Origin: Pratylenchus scribneri
Lineage: Eukaryota > Nematoda > Chromadorea > Rhabditida > Pratylenchidae
Reading direction: 5' to 3'
NCBI GenBank assembly: GCA_030063045.1
Contig: JAQSEB010000059.1
Coordinates: 2,418,001-2,482,000, forward strand
Length of the DNA stretch: 64,000 nt
The translations under genes were made by a program, and so were the position numbers. Shown here piece after piece: positions 22,873 through 34,978 of the stretch (position 1 is its first letter; each line of letters opens with the position of its first letter). A model generated the notes under the pieces. That model was given only the letters and a program-made list of their open reading frames with translations. It did not search any database and was not told where the DNA came from.

Positions 22873-24127
22873 AATAATTCCTAGGAATTTCAACATTTCA
22901 ATTTAATGGAAATTTCCAATTAATTTAATCCTAACGAGGTGAATTCTGTCAAATTTTATTTTAAAAGGGGATCAGAAGAAAAACATTTATCCAGGAAGTA
23001 AAAATGTTGAAAAATCATAGAATGAATTGAAAGTTTTTGGCGTCATTTCCTTTAAAGAGAAATTGATCTATAAAAATGGGGATGAGAATGAGGATGATTA
23101 GGCTTTTACATATGGCCTATGGTCTATATGACCTATGCTTCATTTCTTTGCATTTTCCAATGATTCCAATCCGAAATTATATTTTTTGAATTATTTTAAG
23201 ATGGAAGAACATTCCCGTGATCTGAGAAAAATATCATAAAATTGGGGGAGAGGAAGAGGCATAATTTTGAGTGAGAAATGCAAATGATAATAATTTAATT
23301 AATAATTAATTTAGGAAGAACATCGAAGAGGGGAAAATGTGACAAAAAATGAAAGAAAATTTGTTAAATGAATGTGATAAAAAAAAATTAAAAAAGCAAT
23401 CAACCGATTAAACTTCTCCCTTTATCAATTTTGAGTGATTTTTTCCACTAATATTTTGAACTATCCAAATTTTCTACTTTCCATTAATAAATATTACAAA
23501 ATTTTTTTTGTAAATTTTTATCTAACTATGCCTAAAAATGAAAAAAGATTAGTATTAAAAATAAAAAACTTACTGTTGGAGAATGAAGCACTCCAATGCA
23601 TTTGGGGGATTGGAGAAAGACATGGATAGAGGCTGAATCCGTGAGGAGAAGTAGAAGACGGTGAAAAGCCTGGAGAAAGTATTAAAGCCAAATGGCGGAT
23701 TTCCTGAATGGAGATGATAATTTTACAATTTTCTCATGAAAAATCATCATTTTGATTTAATCATATGGAAGCAATCCCGAATATTGATGCTGATCTAAAA
23801 TGGAAATAGCCTCATCATATCACATATTGGATATTTGGGATTTCCTCTCTCTTCCATCTTTGACATTTATCATTGATATTGTTTTTCCGAAGGGAATTTG
23901 GCTTTGATCATGGCATTTTTTGAAATGAAAAATAGCAAATGGCGTTGGATATTCAAAATTAAAAAATATATTTTAATATTTATTTAATAAATTTTATCAA
24001 AAGTAATTCCTCGAATATTCCCTTATCAGTCTTCTGTCCTGTCTGATGCTGAATTAATAGTTTTTGCCCTCAACCAACATTCCTTTTAATCGATCTAATA
24101 TATTTCAAAGTTCATTTTCCCCACAAA
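22873..24127. other. Divergent intergenic region (about 1.2 kb)
   Basis: Lies between trehalase (-) and the GNPAT gene (+) and must carry both promoters. AT-rich; a partly palindromic ATATGGCCTATGG...TATATGACCTATG lies near 23110-23140. The plus-strand frame at 23435-23629 is low-complexity and is not called. Confidence 0.4.
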
Positions 24128-26714
24128 ATGCTTTTAAATGATTTGGAATATTCAAATTGGATTGAACAAATCCGCAAAAATGGCGGCGAATTTGCATGGA
24201 TTCGAAGAAATAATGACCAAAAATTGCATAATTTTGGGCGAAATGTTCGACAAATATCAACGGACATTTTAGAATCAAAAAGAATTCGAGTAAATTTGGA
24301 GGCCATTTTATATTGCTTCAAATTCCCTTTTCAAAAAGGAAACAATTCGTGAATTGGCCTTGCTAAGGAAAACAACGGAAAATGCCATCCAATTGGAGGC
24401 ACAAAAAATATTGGGGAATATGGCATTGGATTTGCATTTGCATTCGGCAGTTCAGCCAATTGGATTCATTTTGGCTAAAATATTTGGGGTATTTTGGATA
24501 ATAATTAGAAATATTTTGATTGATCAGAAAATATTCACCAATATTTGGATTAATTCTGGTCAAATGGAAAATGTGCGGAAATTGGCAAAGGATAAGGCCG
24601 TCCCAATAATTTGGTTGCCCACTCATAAAAGTTTTTCAAAAATATTTTGAATAAATGATGAATTGTGAATATTGCCCCAGGCTATTTGGATTTCCTCCTC
24701 ATTTCCCTCCTCTGCTATGATCAACAAATTCAATTGCCGGCAATTTGTGCCGCCGAAGATTTTCAATCGACCAAAATAATTGGCGAGGCATTGCGCCGAT
24801 GTGGGGCATTTTTCATTCGGCGAAGTTTCAAAGAGGTTTACCTTTTTGGTTTTATGTGCTGAAAATGCCCCCAATTCAAAGGATTCCCTTTATTGGGCCA
24901 TTTTCAGGGAATATATCCAACAACATTTGATCCAAAATGATCGACCCATTGAATTCTTTTTGGAGGCAATAAAAACAATTCAAATTAATTTTCATTTAAT
25001 TCTTAGGGCCAACGAAGTCGAACGGGCAAAACAGTTTGGCCAAGGAATGGACTGCTCCAATTGGTGTTGGAACCCTTCCTTCGGGCACAATCATTCGATA
25101 CAGTAATATAAAAGGGAGGGAAGGGGAATAAAATGGATGGATTTCATTTGCAAAGTTGCTAATTCCGGTCACAATAAATTATGATCGAATTTTGGAGGAA
25201 GAATTGATGGTAAATGAATTAATGGGATTTGGGAAACCAAAAGAAAATGCATCAGGTTTTTTGGGTGGACAAATTGAATTGTGAATATAAATTGTTATAA
25301 AGGTTTGTTGAAAGCGAGGCGAATATTGGGCCAAACATTTGGTGAAATATTCATCACAATTGGACAGCCAATTTCATTGAGGCAATATTTTTTGGATGGA
25401 AAAGAGGATATTCGAATGAATTTAATTGGAATTGGAGAGAATGAGGTGGAAATTAAAAATTAATGATAAAAATTAATGAATAAAAAGGCGGGGGAAATGA
25501 TGAATTTTGAGGCACAAAAAATGGCATTGAAAATTGTGGAAATTCAAAATGACCAAAATATTCTCTCAATTTGGCCATTTTTGGCACTTTCCATTTTGCA
25601 GGTTGTCAAATTGGCTAATCCAATCCAATAATTTTCTTTTTTAGATTTCTAACAATTCATCATCGCCGTTTTTGCCAATTCCCATTGAAAAATTGAAAAT
25701 TCCGTTGAATTTATTACTCAACATTTTTGGCAAACTTTTTCCAAATAGGCAAATTCGAAGGATTTCCTCAAATTTTGATGAGGATATTTTGTGGGTTTTC
25801 CCCCACCATTTTTTGTACAATATTTATTTTAAGCCATTATCTCCAATTGCACAATTCTCATTTTCTTTTGAATAAAATGGCAAATTCCATTGAATTTGTC
25901 CAAAATGATGGCCAATTTTCACATCTATTCAATTCTTTATTGCTCTCAAATTATTCAAATTTGGCCATTTCCATTTTGGCACCAATTGGGTTTTTAATTA
26001 TAATTCATTCAAATATTTTGGGAAATTTAATTTTTAGTATTTTCTGCATTGTTGCTTCCACAAAAAGGAGACAAATTGAAAATATTGACAAAATTGACCA
26101 TCCTCAAATAATATTCAATGATTATTTGTTTGTTTTTTAAATTATATTTTAATAACACTTAAATTAATTCAGTTTCCTTCGAACATTATTCGAAAGAGAA
26201 TTTGTGGCCAATTTGGTGAATGTTCAACAAGAATTTTTGGAGCAGAAAAATATTTATGAAAAATTGGATATCGAAGAATGTGAAATTTTGGAACAAAATT
26301 TAATGGTGAATTTGGAGGGAAAATTATATCTTAAAAATTCATTTTAGCCTTTTTTGATTGGCTATTACCTTTCGATGAAATTATTTTTGGATTTTTCTGG
26401 CCAAAATTTGCCGCAATTTGATTTGATTAAAAGAAGTCAGGAAAAATTAATTAAAATTGTCAAAAAATGGCCAAAATTTCCGGCGCAAATTGTTTCAATG
26501 GATTTGATTAAAAATTGTTTAAATTCATTGAAAATGAGAGGGCAAATTCAGGTATAGGAAGTTGGAAGGAAAAAGCATAAAATGAATTAATTTAAAGATG
26601 GAAAATGGAAAAAGCATAAAAAGAATGGATTTGGAAGGAATTGAAAGGAATTTGAAGAAATTGGAAGAATTTATTCCGATCAACATGAATATTTTGGAAA
26701 ATAGTAAATTATAA
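24128..26714 (+). CDS. GNPAT: Peroxisomal dihydroxyacetone-phosphate acyltransferase
   Basis: First enzyme of ether-lipid (plasmalogen) synthesis: it acylates dihydroxyacetone phosphate at the peroxisomal membrane. The acyltransferase block I is LPTHKSYLDFLLIS (His-x4-Asp), with the Ser codon completed across the intron at about 24629-24680. Then come AAEDFQSTKIIGEALRRCGA, FFIRRSF, LYWAIFREYIQQHL and PIEFFLEATRSR-type block III, and KGLLKARRILGQTFGEIFI with IGQPISLRQYF; order and wording follow animal GNPAT. About a dozen exons. The last exon ends ...ENSKL-stop (AGT AAA TTA TAA, 26703-26714), a canonical PTS1 peroxisomal import signal that confirms the terminal reading frame. The closest C. 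elegans counterpart in my memory is acl-7. The convergent neighbour stops only 54 bp away. Confidence 0.9.
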
Positions 26715-26768
26715 AACAATAAATAATTTATTAAATATTTATTTTATTTTTAATTGGGTAATTTTCAA

Positions 26769-28951
26769 TCAATTTTGAATGAGTCCATTGGCCAGAGGGC
26801 AAAATGGACAGAACCAACATGTAAAGAATAGAAATACTGTAACAAAAGGGGGAATTTATTATTAAAATTGTAAAAATATGAATAGAAATTACAGAGAAGG
26901 AAAATGCCAAAACCAAGGAACAATGCAATTAGCACTCCTGTAAATAAATAATGACAATTAAAATATTAAAGATTTTCATAAAATAGGGATCCAAATTTAT
27001 TCCTTTTTAGACAGTTTTTAAAATTTAAAAGAAATTCAGCAGATGACTAAATTCATTAGAAATAAAATATTCATTTACCTCTAACAAAGTATAATAATAT
27101 AAGAAAAAAATAAACAATGGAATTCACATTTTTCGATTCAATATTTTTTCCAATATTCATTCCTTTCATCCCCAATTCAAACAAACCAGTATGAAGTGGA
27201 AAAAGGCAACAAGATGGTTTGTCCACGCCCAAATGGTAATAAGTACAACAAAAATTGTAGCCATCCGGGTCAATTGGCTGCGGACAATAGGCCAAATAAC
27301 CTTGACCCCCGGGGCACCACCAAATGCGTCTACCCGTTAGTTGCCCTGAAAAAAATTAACCAAAAATAGGCTAAAATATTGAATTTTATACATTCATAAT
27401 AATTATTCATATTGTAAATTATAATTTATTAGCTTTGAGAGAATTCTGATAGAAAAAATACCAAGAAAATGAGATATTTTTCCATGCCATTTATGAGGCA
27501 ACCAATTTACGCCCAATTCCTTTCAATGATTCATCAAAATTGTCAATTGAATGAGAATATAATAAATTTATACAAAGGAAATTATAATTATTATGGAAAT
27601 GGGGGAATTGTTGAGCTACTGAAATTCATCAAATTCAAAAATTGTTCTTCGAGGGCACATCCCAATTGGCAAGAGATGGGACACATTGTTGCCTTTGTGT
27701 CCATTGAATAGAATGCATTTTGGCAAAATCCATTCTTCTTCCATGTGGGACAACTTAATGTTGGTTAAAATGATTTTATTGATGGATTTGGCCAACTCGA
27801 GCATATCCTTGCAATTTTGATTGGGCAAAGCTGGATTGGCTATATTTGGAGGGCGAGTGGGCTGCGAATTGTCGGCCGGGCATCGATTGCAAGTTAAAGG
27901 GCATTGCCAAGTCATCAAGTCAAAATATAGCTGATGAATAAATGAATTAATTAATTATAAGTATTCCATATTGTATATTTAACTGTATTGTTGCAAAGAT
28001 AATCCTTCAACAAACAATCTTCGCCGCCAATATCTTCGCATCCTAAAATAAAATGAAATTAAAAATTGGATATTTATAATTTCACCAGATCGTCCAATTG
28101 GTGAAATTGTTATTCTGCCTGAAGGCAGGGCTATAAAATATTCAAAATTTATATTCTCAATTTATTGTATAATTTCACAATTTGCGATTGGACCTGAAAA
28201 TGAATATGAGAAAAGGCAGAGGAATATTTTGACACTCACAACAAAACCATCGACCATCCACCGGATTTGGTTGATCGCATTGTTGACTACTATTTGTTGG
28301 GCAAATACCGGCACCAGTGCAACTAAATTATCATAAATTGTGAACTAAAAATATTTCATTCAAATAAAATTATGATAACTTGAACTAATTACAAATCAAA
28401 TATTTCCTTCCAATTAAATCAGTAATATATCCATGAATTCTTTTAGAATAACCCCAATCTGATTTTGGACATCCAGGTATTTGAATTGGATCGTCACCAA
28501 CGTTGGAGTGGGTCCCAGAGTTTGTCCAGCCGGATTTGTAATTTGTTTATAATAAATCATCGTAATTCCATCGGCACAATATTCCGGGCAACACCAATAA
28601 TCACCGGATGTATCCTGTTCGCATCCTTCCGCCTCTTGCAATGGATTAGTGTTCGATGATGGACCTTCCCAATAATAAGATTATTCCCCTAATCAAATTT
28701 GATATTACATTCATAAACAATGGAAGGAAGGACAGTTCGATCTTGGGTGCATCTGAATTAGGAGATTCATTTTGATTATAGAACCAAATTGGATAATTCC
28801 ATGATTTATCCTATTTAAATATTAATCTCCTATTTTACTGTGTCGTTGTCATTCCCCTTCGGCCTCCACCGATACAATTATAGTCCAAAGAAGAAGTTTT
28901 GATTGGATCAAATTTTATGGTAATTAAAATTATCAAAAAAATCAACAACAT
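26769..28951 (-). CDS. Cysteine-rich type I membrane protein with ShKT and CX-module-like domains (paralogue A)
   Basis: Signal peptide MLLIFLIILITIKFDPIKTS followed by NCIGGGRRGMTTT. Then a Cys module EGCEQDTSGDYWCCPEYC, a second CTGAGICPTNSSQQCDQPN with VDGRWFC, and an ShKT domain (CEDIGGEDC ... YLCNNT | LYFDLMTWQCPLTCNRCP, split by an intron near 27940-27990). A conserved stretch PNQNCKDMLELAKSINKIIL and a CX-like segment YNFCCTYYHLGVDKPSCCLF follow. The last two exons encode a membrane helix GVLIALFLGFGIFLLLFLFF and a short Cys tail TCWFCPFCPLANG, stopping at 26769. The arrangement is that of nematode CX-module/ShKT surface proteins of unknown function. Its ShKT exon and adjoining intron are almost identical to the neighbouring paralogue at 30187-31516. 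Confidence 0.75.
27661..28037. repeat. Copy 1 of ~375-bp identical tract shared with the paralogue
   Basis: Base-for-base identical by eye to 30313-30686 except for one 3-bp indel inside the intron (GATGAATAAATG versus GAATAAATG). It covers the end of one ShKT exon, the intron and the beginning of the preceding exon. Flanks on both sides are unrelated or clearly diverged. Confidence 0.9.
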
Positions 28952-29165
28952 TTTGTTGAAAAATGACAAATTGTTGGAAAAATGAAATATATGAGAAAAA
29001 TTAATTGACAAAAATATTAAATATTTATAAATATTTGCAAAAGCAGATGTGCAAATATTGAAAGGAATTAAAATTTAAAATGAGATAAAAATATATTTAA
29101 TTTCCATTTTGGAAGGAATTGGATAAAGTCAATTTATTTTTGTTCATTTTTAATGTTTTTATATT

Positions 29166-29620
29166 ATAAAAGAAAAGAAAAACACAATTACAATTCCGGA
29201 AAGAAAAACACAATTACAATTCCGGAAAGAAAAACACAATTACAATTCGGGAAAGAAAAACACAATTACAATTCCGGAAAGAAAAACACAATTACAATTC
29301 GGGAAAGAAAAACACAATTACAATTCCGGAAAGAAAAACACAATTACAATTCCGGAAAGAAAAACACAATTACAATTCCGGAAAGAGAAACACATTTACA
29401 ATTCCGGAAAGAAAAATACATTTACAATTCCGGAAAGAGAAACACATTTACAATTCCGGAAAGAGAAACACATTTACAATTCCGGAAAGAGAAACACATT
29501 TACAATTCCGGAAAGAAAACACATTTACAATTCCGGAAAGAAAAACACAATTAAAATTCCGGAAAGAGAAACACATTTAGAATTCCGGAAAGAAAAACAC
29601 AATTACAATTAAGGAAAGAG
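29166..29620. repeat. 26-bp minisatellite, 17 copies in two variants
   Basis: A 26-bp unit of the form GGAAAG-A-AAAC-ACA-x-TTACAATTCC is repeated 17 times. Copies 1-8, 15 and 17 carry the ACACAATTACAATT variant; copies 9-14 and 16 carry ACACATTTACAATT, mostly with GAGAAAC instead of GAAAAAC. Nearly every junction forms the palindrome TTCCGGAA. Because 3 units equal 78 bp, one strand has an open frame, but this is a by-product of the period and no gene is inferred. Confidence 0.95.
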
Positions 29621-29689
29621 AAGAATTTCCTGGCTCTACAAAACCATAAAAAAAATCATCAAAATCTGTTCAATTCTTGATGAATTAAT

Positions 29690-29985
29690 TACAAGCTGTT
29701 AAAAACATATGAACAATGAGCGTTTATTTTTTATTACTTGTCTCATAAGAGATTGATAGATGGGTAAATGAAATGCCTTTCAGGCAAACTGCTGATGCTG
29801 AGCACTGCTCTCTCATTGTAAAAGGAAAATGGAAAATATACGGTAGCGCAGCGCCTCTCTGCCGATCAGCGGCAGCATAGGAATGCCTTCCATTTATCCT
29901 CTCGCTTTCACTAGTACTGTATTTCAGTTTTGATGAACAATGTGAATTTGAATGCAATAAGGAGGAGTCCCCTTTTTTATTATCT
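29690..29985. other. Patch of mixed composition between minisatellite and paralogue B
   Basis: Less AT-rich than its surroundings. It holds a stem CTGCCG/CGGCAG with a 5-base loop at 29859-29875, a GCCT-TTC-AGGC stem near 29775, and TCTCAT words at both sides. A minus-strand frame through it shows no family. Possibly a transposon remnant or small RNA; undecided. Confidence 0.3.
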
Positions 29986-30186
29986 CATAATTCCTTTGAA
30001 TTGAAACTGGTCTTGATGATTTAAATAGGGTTTTATAGTGTAGAATTTTTATTTAGGCTAATTTAGGCTATAATGGACGGGCAAATCGCAAAAAAAATGC
30101 AATGAATTTAAGAAAATTTGAAGTCAAAAAATCGAAAAATTTGTTGAAATATTATAAAATGAAATTAAATTGGAAAATATTTAAAT

Positions 30187-31516
30187 TTATAAATACTTGT
30201 ATATAGATTCATTCAATTCAAAAAAATTCAAGGCTACCAAAAATTGACTAACTAAAATTGCATGCCGGTGAATGTAATTTATTTTATTCATTTTCCATTT
30301 GAAATAGTACAACCCAATTGGCAAGAGATGGGACACATTGTTGCCTTTGTGTCCATTGAATAGAATGCATTTTGGCAAAATCCATTCTTCTTCCATGTGG
30401 GACAACTTAATGTTGGTTAAAATGATTTTATTGATGGATTTGGCCAACTCGAGCATATCCTTGCAATTTTGATTGGGCAAAGCTGGATTGGCTATATTTG
30501 GAGGGCGAGTGGGCTGCGAATTGTCGGCCGGGCATCGATTGCAAGTTAAAGGGCATTGCCAAGTCATCAAGTCAAAATATAGCTGAATAAATGAATTAAT
30601 TAATTATAAGTATTCCATATTGTATATTTAACTGTATTGTTGCAAAGATAATCCTTCAACAAACAATCTTCGCCGCCAATATCTTCACAATCTAAATTAT
30701 TTAATTAAGCATTTTTATTTTGACAATACTTTGCATTCCAGGCATTGGATTTGGTCTCGGATTTGGCATTGTTGGGACTATTAAAATTCATTATAAATTC
30801 AAATTATTCATTTTCTCACCATTCACAGGTGGACCTAAATAATTGAATTAAAATTATAATATATATCCCTTTCAAACATACAGCAAAAATATCTTCCATC
30901 AATTGGATTTGGCTGATAACATTCCATTGTACTGTCGGTTGGGCATATTCCTGGCCCAGTGCATCTACAATAATTAAATTAATTAATTTAAATATAGAAA
31001 AATATTTGTGAATGTAATGTCATTGCCTAAAGGCATATCATCAATGGAAAATACAGTTGATTTTAGCAATGATGCACCCATTAAATTGTCCAAACATTTT
31101 ATTATTTTAATTCCCCCTTTTTATTTCACTCTGCTGTTTTTGGCTTGTCCACGGTGGATGTTGCCCGGATCACCAAATCATCATAATAAATCATTGTTTT
31201 CCCATCTGGACAATATTGTGGGCAACACCAATAATTTCCGCTGATTGCTGCATCGAATTCGCATCCTTCGGTGGCCCTCAAAGTATTTGGGGCCGTCGGT
31301 GGGACAATGCATTTTGGATTGGGCCCATTCCTGGGTGAACAACTTAATTGGCATGGAGGGAATTGTTGAGGGAAAATTAAGGGCATTTTTGATGAACCGA
31401 ATTGTGGAAACGCCGGACATTCCGCCACCAACACAATTAAATGAGATTATAGTCCCTTGATGGGTCAAATTTATCCAACAGAAAATGACCAAAATTATTA
31501 TTAATTGAATTTGCAT
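30187..31516 (-). CDS. Cysteine-rich secreted ShKT protein (paralogue B), apparently lacking the membrane segment
   Basis: Signal peptide MQIQLIIILVIFCWINLTHQ then FNCVGGGMSGVST, parallel to paralogue A. Next come CPAFPQFGSSKMPLIFPQQ, CQLSCSPRNGPNPKC, EGCEFDAAISGNYWCCPQYC, CTGPGICPTDSTMECYQPN with IDGRYFCC, and the ShKT exon pair with WQCPLTCNRCP and NCKDMLELAKS identical to A. Immediately after the shared tract (at 30312) the frame runs into KWKMNKINYIHRHAILVSQ and stops at 30187. No CX segment, membrane helix or Cys tail is visible downstream, where the minisatellite starts instead. A splice donor (GTTGTA) exists at the boundary, so a further unseen exon is possible. Probably a secreted, C-terminally shortened paralogue of unknown function. 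Confidence 0.65.
30313..30686. repeat. Copy 2 of ~375-bp identical tract
   Basis: Matches 27661-28037 except for one 3-bp deletion. It ends abruptly at the exon end on one side and inside the preceding exon on the other. Confidence 0.9.
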
Positions 31517-32272
31517 TTTGAAAAATGGAAGAATTGAAAATTAAAATAAATCCATTCCAAATTGGATTAATATTTTAAAATTGAATTTTTGGTCAATGCC
31601 TGAATAAATATTTAATTTAATTGCTCGTCCGAAACTTAATTTTTAATCCATTTTTGTTAATTGTCTAAACAAATTAATTCTCCAATCAATTTAAATGACG
31701 TCAAATTAAAATATTCTCCAAATTCATTTCCTCATCATTTTATTTAAATTGGCAAAAATTAATTGAATTAATTTAAAAAGATTAGGATTTGATCCCTTCA
31801 ATGTTTGCATAAATAATTCTTTCATAATTCGGGGATTCCCCGCAAACTTTGTTTTTATGTTTCTGAAAGTCACGCGACTTTGCAGCCAAACATCATTTAT
31901 TTTAAAAGGCCACATTTCCCATCCAAAATGGGTTTTAATATTCCCCCATTCATCAAATCACATTTCACAATCTCAAATTCATTTGCGCATTTCCCCTTTT
32001 TTATTTTATGTTATGATCTTTTGCCAAACACCAAAACCATCCATTTTTTTATTCCCTTCACCCAATTTGTCAATAACATTCAAGGCAAATTAGATCATGA
32101 AGGAAGACTTATTGAATTAATAAGTGGAATTGAAAACGATGCTCGCGCCCAATTTACATCATTTAATTGATCGATTTGGACGATTAAATTGCCCACTTCT
32201 TATTCCATTTTTTATACATTAATTTAATTTTGATTAATCAGAATAAATCCATAAAATAGCCAATCAACTTAA
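31517..32272. other. Intergenic; no firm gene
   Basis: Upstream region of paralogue B (-) and the ZIP gene (+). Overlapping open frames on both strands (31724-31915 minus; 31857-32170 plus) have weakly gene-like stretches such as FVNNIQGKLDHEGRLIELI on the plus strand, but no domain, signal peptide or supporting splice pattern. Confidence 0.35.
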
Positions 32273-33680
32273 ATGATGGGGCCATTCCTTCTGAAGGTCA
32301 TCCTTTCGTTGGCAATGTTTTCTGTCACTGCCTTGGCAGGATTTTCGGCAATTTTGGTCGAATTTTGATTAATATCCGTTCTTCCATTCGTTCATTTATT
32401 TTATTCCTTTTCAGCTTCGTCGTAAATTGATCAAAAATGCTGAATGGAATAAACGTAAATGCGATTGCATTTTGACCATTCTTTCATGTTTTGCCGGAGG
32501 CGTTTTCATGGGCACTTGCTTTTTGGACATTTTCCCTCATATTAAGTCAGTTTATAATTGATGAATTATTTTTCCATATTTTTTATTCAAAACAGTGAAC
32601 ATTATATTCATTTTCGGCATGAAGTTGGATGGAAATTTGAATTCCCTTTACCCGAATTTTTTGTCTGTTTCGGCTTTTTTATGGTTTATTTTTTGGAGGA
32701 ACTGATTTTGAAGATTTTTGCTTCGAGGTAAGCAAATTGGAATCGGAAATAAAAAATAAATAATTTGTAGTGAAAGAAAGAAAAGTTTGGTTTTGGGCGG
32801 CGGCAACAGAGAACATCCAAAATTGTCAATTTGCACAAATATTAATAGGCCATCATCTGCCAAAAATGATGATGCCGAAATTACATCAACAAATACTAAT
32901 AAATTGCACAATTATTGTCCAACATGTTTGGATATGCTCACCCATGAGTCAGTGAATTATAAATAACCTCAAAATCAAATTAGCCCCTTATTAAAGGGCA
33001 ATCATCTCAAAATATTTGAATGAGGAATCAAAACGGATTGATATGCTCAAATCATTCACATTTGCATTTGCCATTTCCTTCCATTCCATCCTCGAAGGCT
33101 TTGTTGCATTGGGCGTTCAGGTTGATCCAAAAAAAGTTGGACTAAAATTTGGCCAAATTTATAGGAAAATTCCATTGGCATTTTGACCCTTTTCGTTTCC
33201 CTCATAATCCATAAAAGTATTGAGGCATTCAGTGTTGGACTCCAAATCAGCAAATCTGGCAGCTCTTCAGATTCCCTTCGTTTGGTCAGTGCCCTAATAT
33301 TCGCCTATTCCCTGATGACCCCTTTGGGTGCCATCATTGGTGACTTCATCATCGTATGGCACAAATGAATTTTTAAAAAAGTTAATTCTTCGCTCCAGAA
33401 TTTGGACATTGCTGAATTGCCAAAAGAAGGCATCATCATTGGATTGGAGGCATTGGCCGGTGGAACATTCATTTATGTCACATTTTTGGAAGTATTAGCA
33501 CACGAAAGGGCAAATGACCATTCAAATTTGGTCCAATTGGGTGCAATTTTGTTGGGCTTTTTGGTCATCACTGCCATTCAATTATATGAACAGCGAACAA
33601 CACAAATGTATGGGAAGGGAATAAACCCATTTTTGGATAATATTTTTACCGTTTTCAGCCATTCTCATGATTTTCATTAA
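32273..33680 (+). CDS. ZIP-family (SLC39) metal ion transporter
   Basis: About six exons. Starts MMGPFLLKVILSLAMFSVTALAG (first membrane segment), then CDCILTILSCFAGGVFMGTC with FLDIFPHIN (TM2), FFVCFGFFMVYFLEELIL (TM3), a variable cytosolic loop with CPTCLDMLTHES, and the hallmark TM4 and TM5: FAFAISFHSILEGFVALGVQ and IIHKSIEAFSVGLQISKSG, whose His, Ser and Glu line the metal path. YSLMTPLGAIIGDF, ALAGGTFIYVTFLEVLAHE and LGAILLGFLVITAIQLYEQ complete eight segments. The tail ends HSHDFH. Known role: import of Zn2+ (or Fe2+/Mn2+) into the cytosol across plasma or organelle membranes; the substrate is inferred from the family only. It converges with an unknown secreted gene 130 bp downstream. 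Confidence 0.9.
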
Positions 33681-33809
33681 CAATGGAATAATATGCAATG
33701 GAAAGTAACAGAATAAAATAAATAATGAATGAATGAATTAAATTAATGAAAATGCCCCATTTATTATTATTATATTCATCAATTTATAATTATGAATAAA
33801 TTTGTAATA

Positions 33810-34978
33810 TTATTGCTGTTTTTCTTTCCAGTATGGCTCAAAATCCCATTCCGCATTATGCGGATCCACTTTGTCTGAATCCTTTTCAGCAGCTTCAGGC
33901 CCTTTATATTTTGTTGCATTCCCATCGCTCAAATTTAATTCCAAAAAGTGGAATTCAGCGATTCGATCTTTTGGCACTTGATTGATGCTAAAATCGGGCA
34001 AATTCACCTCAAACTTCTGCCACTTTTCTTCATCATTACAACTGTAAAATTCATTGAATGAGAGGGAAGGGTGGAATGTACACAAACTTATGTTCAACTT
34101 CCAATTTAATTTGTTCATATTTTGTTGGCGCCGAATCCTCACTGAAGAAGCCCATACACTTACGATGGTAGAAGACGGCTGGCATCGTAAAAGATTTGCT
34201 GCTCTCATCAATTTGGATGGAACTGTGAATAATATCGGAAATGAATTCCCAAATTCCCTCCGAATTGCTCACAATTGGTCGAGTTTTTTGGTTTCATCCC
34301 AACATTTTGTGAAAAAGCTGCCCGATGGCCAACGGTATTTGAGGGTCAATTTTGCCTTGAATTTTTCCCGTTTGCAGAAAATGCATCCATCCAAAATGAC
34401 CATTATTATATCTGTGGGGTACATTCCATTATAGTATCACCCAATTCCCTTTTCCAACCTTCATTCCCTTTCTTATAAAGCCAACTTTGCTCAATTTCTT
34501 CATTTTCATAGAATCGAACCTAATTTAAAAAATGAATTTTGCCTTTAGGTAATATTCACCTGGGCACAATATTTCTTCAAATCATACCAGGCATCCCCGC
34601 ATTTTGGCACCTTAAAAGGGGGGATATTTTGGCCCAAATTTTGTTTTTTTTTTTGCCATTGCATAACGACGAAATTCTTGGAGGCATTTGAATTGGCTAA
34701 AATCAATTTTACTGTATTCCGTATCCTTTGGCTTTCCAAATTTATTTTCCATTCGATCCACCACCTTCAAAAAACAATGCCCAATCAAAAAAAAATATAT
34801 TTCCTCCTCTAATTATTACCGCACAACTTCCATCGCTAAAATATTTGGAAAATTTATATTCCCGATCCTCATCTTCATTGAATTCTGCCTTTTCGGCCTC
34901 CGTTTTGATTTCATCGAAGTTGGCAATTTTGAAAAGGAAAAAGAAGAAAATAATTATAAAAAAGTGAATTGAGGACAT
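33810..34978 (-). CDS. Unknown secreted protein
   Basis: Starts MSSIHFFIIIFFFFLFKIANF, a strong signal peptide, then an acidic stretch (EKAEFNEDEDREY). Downstream exons contain GGSCAV/VVDRMENKFGKP, FKCLQEFRRYAMAKK, KVPKCGDAWYDLKKYCAQV, ENEEIEQSWLYKKG, IMECTP, a further exon with EGIWEFISDIIHSS and MPAVFYHRKCMGFF, and a last exon with KVNLPDFSINQ-type sequence and a Lys/Asp/Glu-rich end AEWDFEPYWKEKQQ. Six or more exons with short introns. Scattered conserved-looking Cys suggest an extracellular disulfide-bonded domain. I do not recognise the family. The tail-to-tail neighbour is the ZIP transporter. Confidence 0.6.

Noticed and set aside
23435..23629. Plus-strand frame upstream of GNPAT
   Set aside because: Low-complexity Asn/Lys/Phe content, no domain or conserved start.
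29153..29554. 133-residue open frame through the minisatellite
   Set aside because: Three 26-bp units make 78 bp, so stop-free translation follows from the repeat period; no start context, splice pattern or family.
31857..32170. Overlapping frames on both strands between paralogue B and the ZIP gene
   Set aside because: Neither strand shows a signal peptide, domain or clean exon structure.
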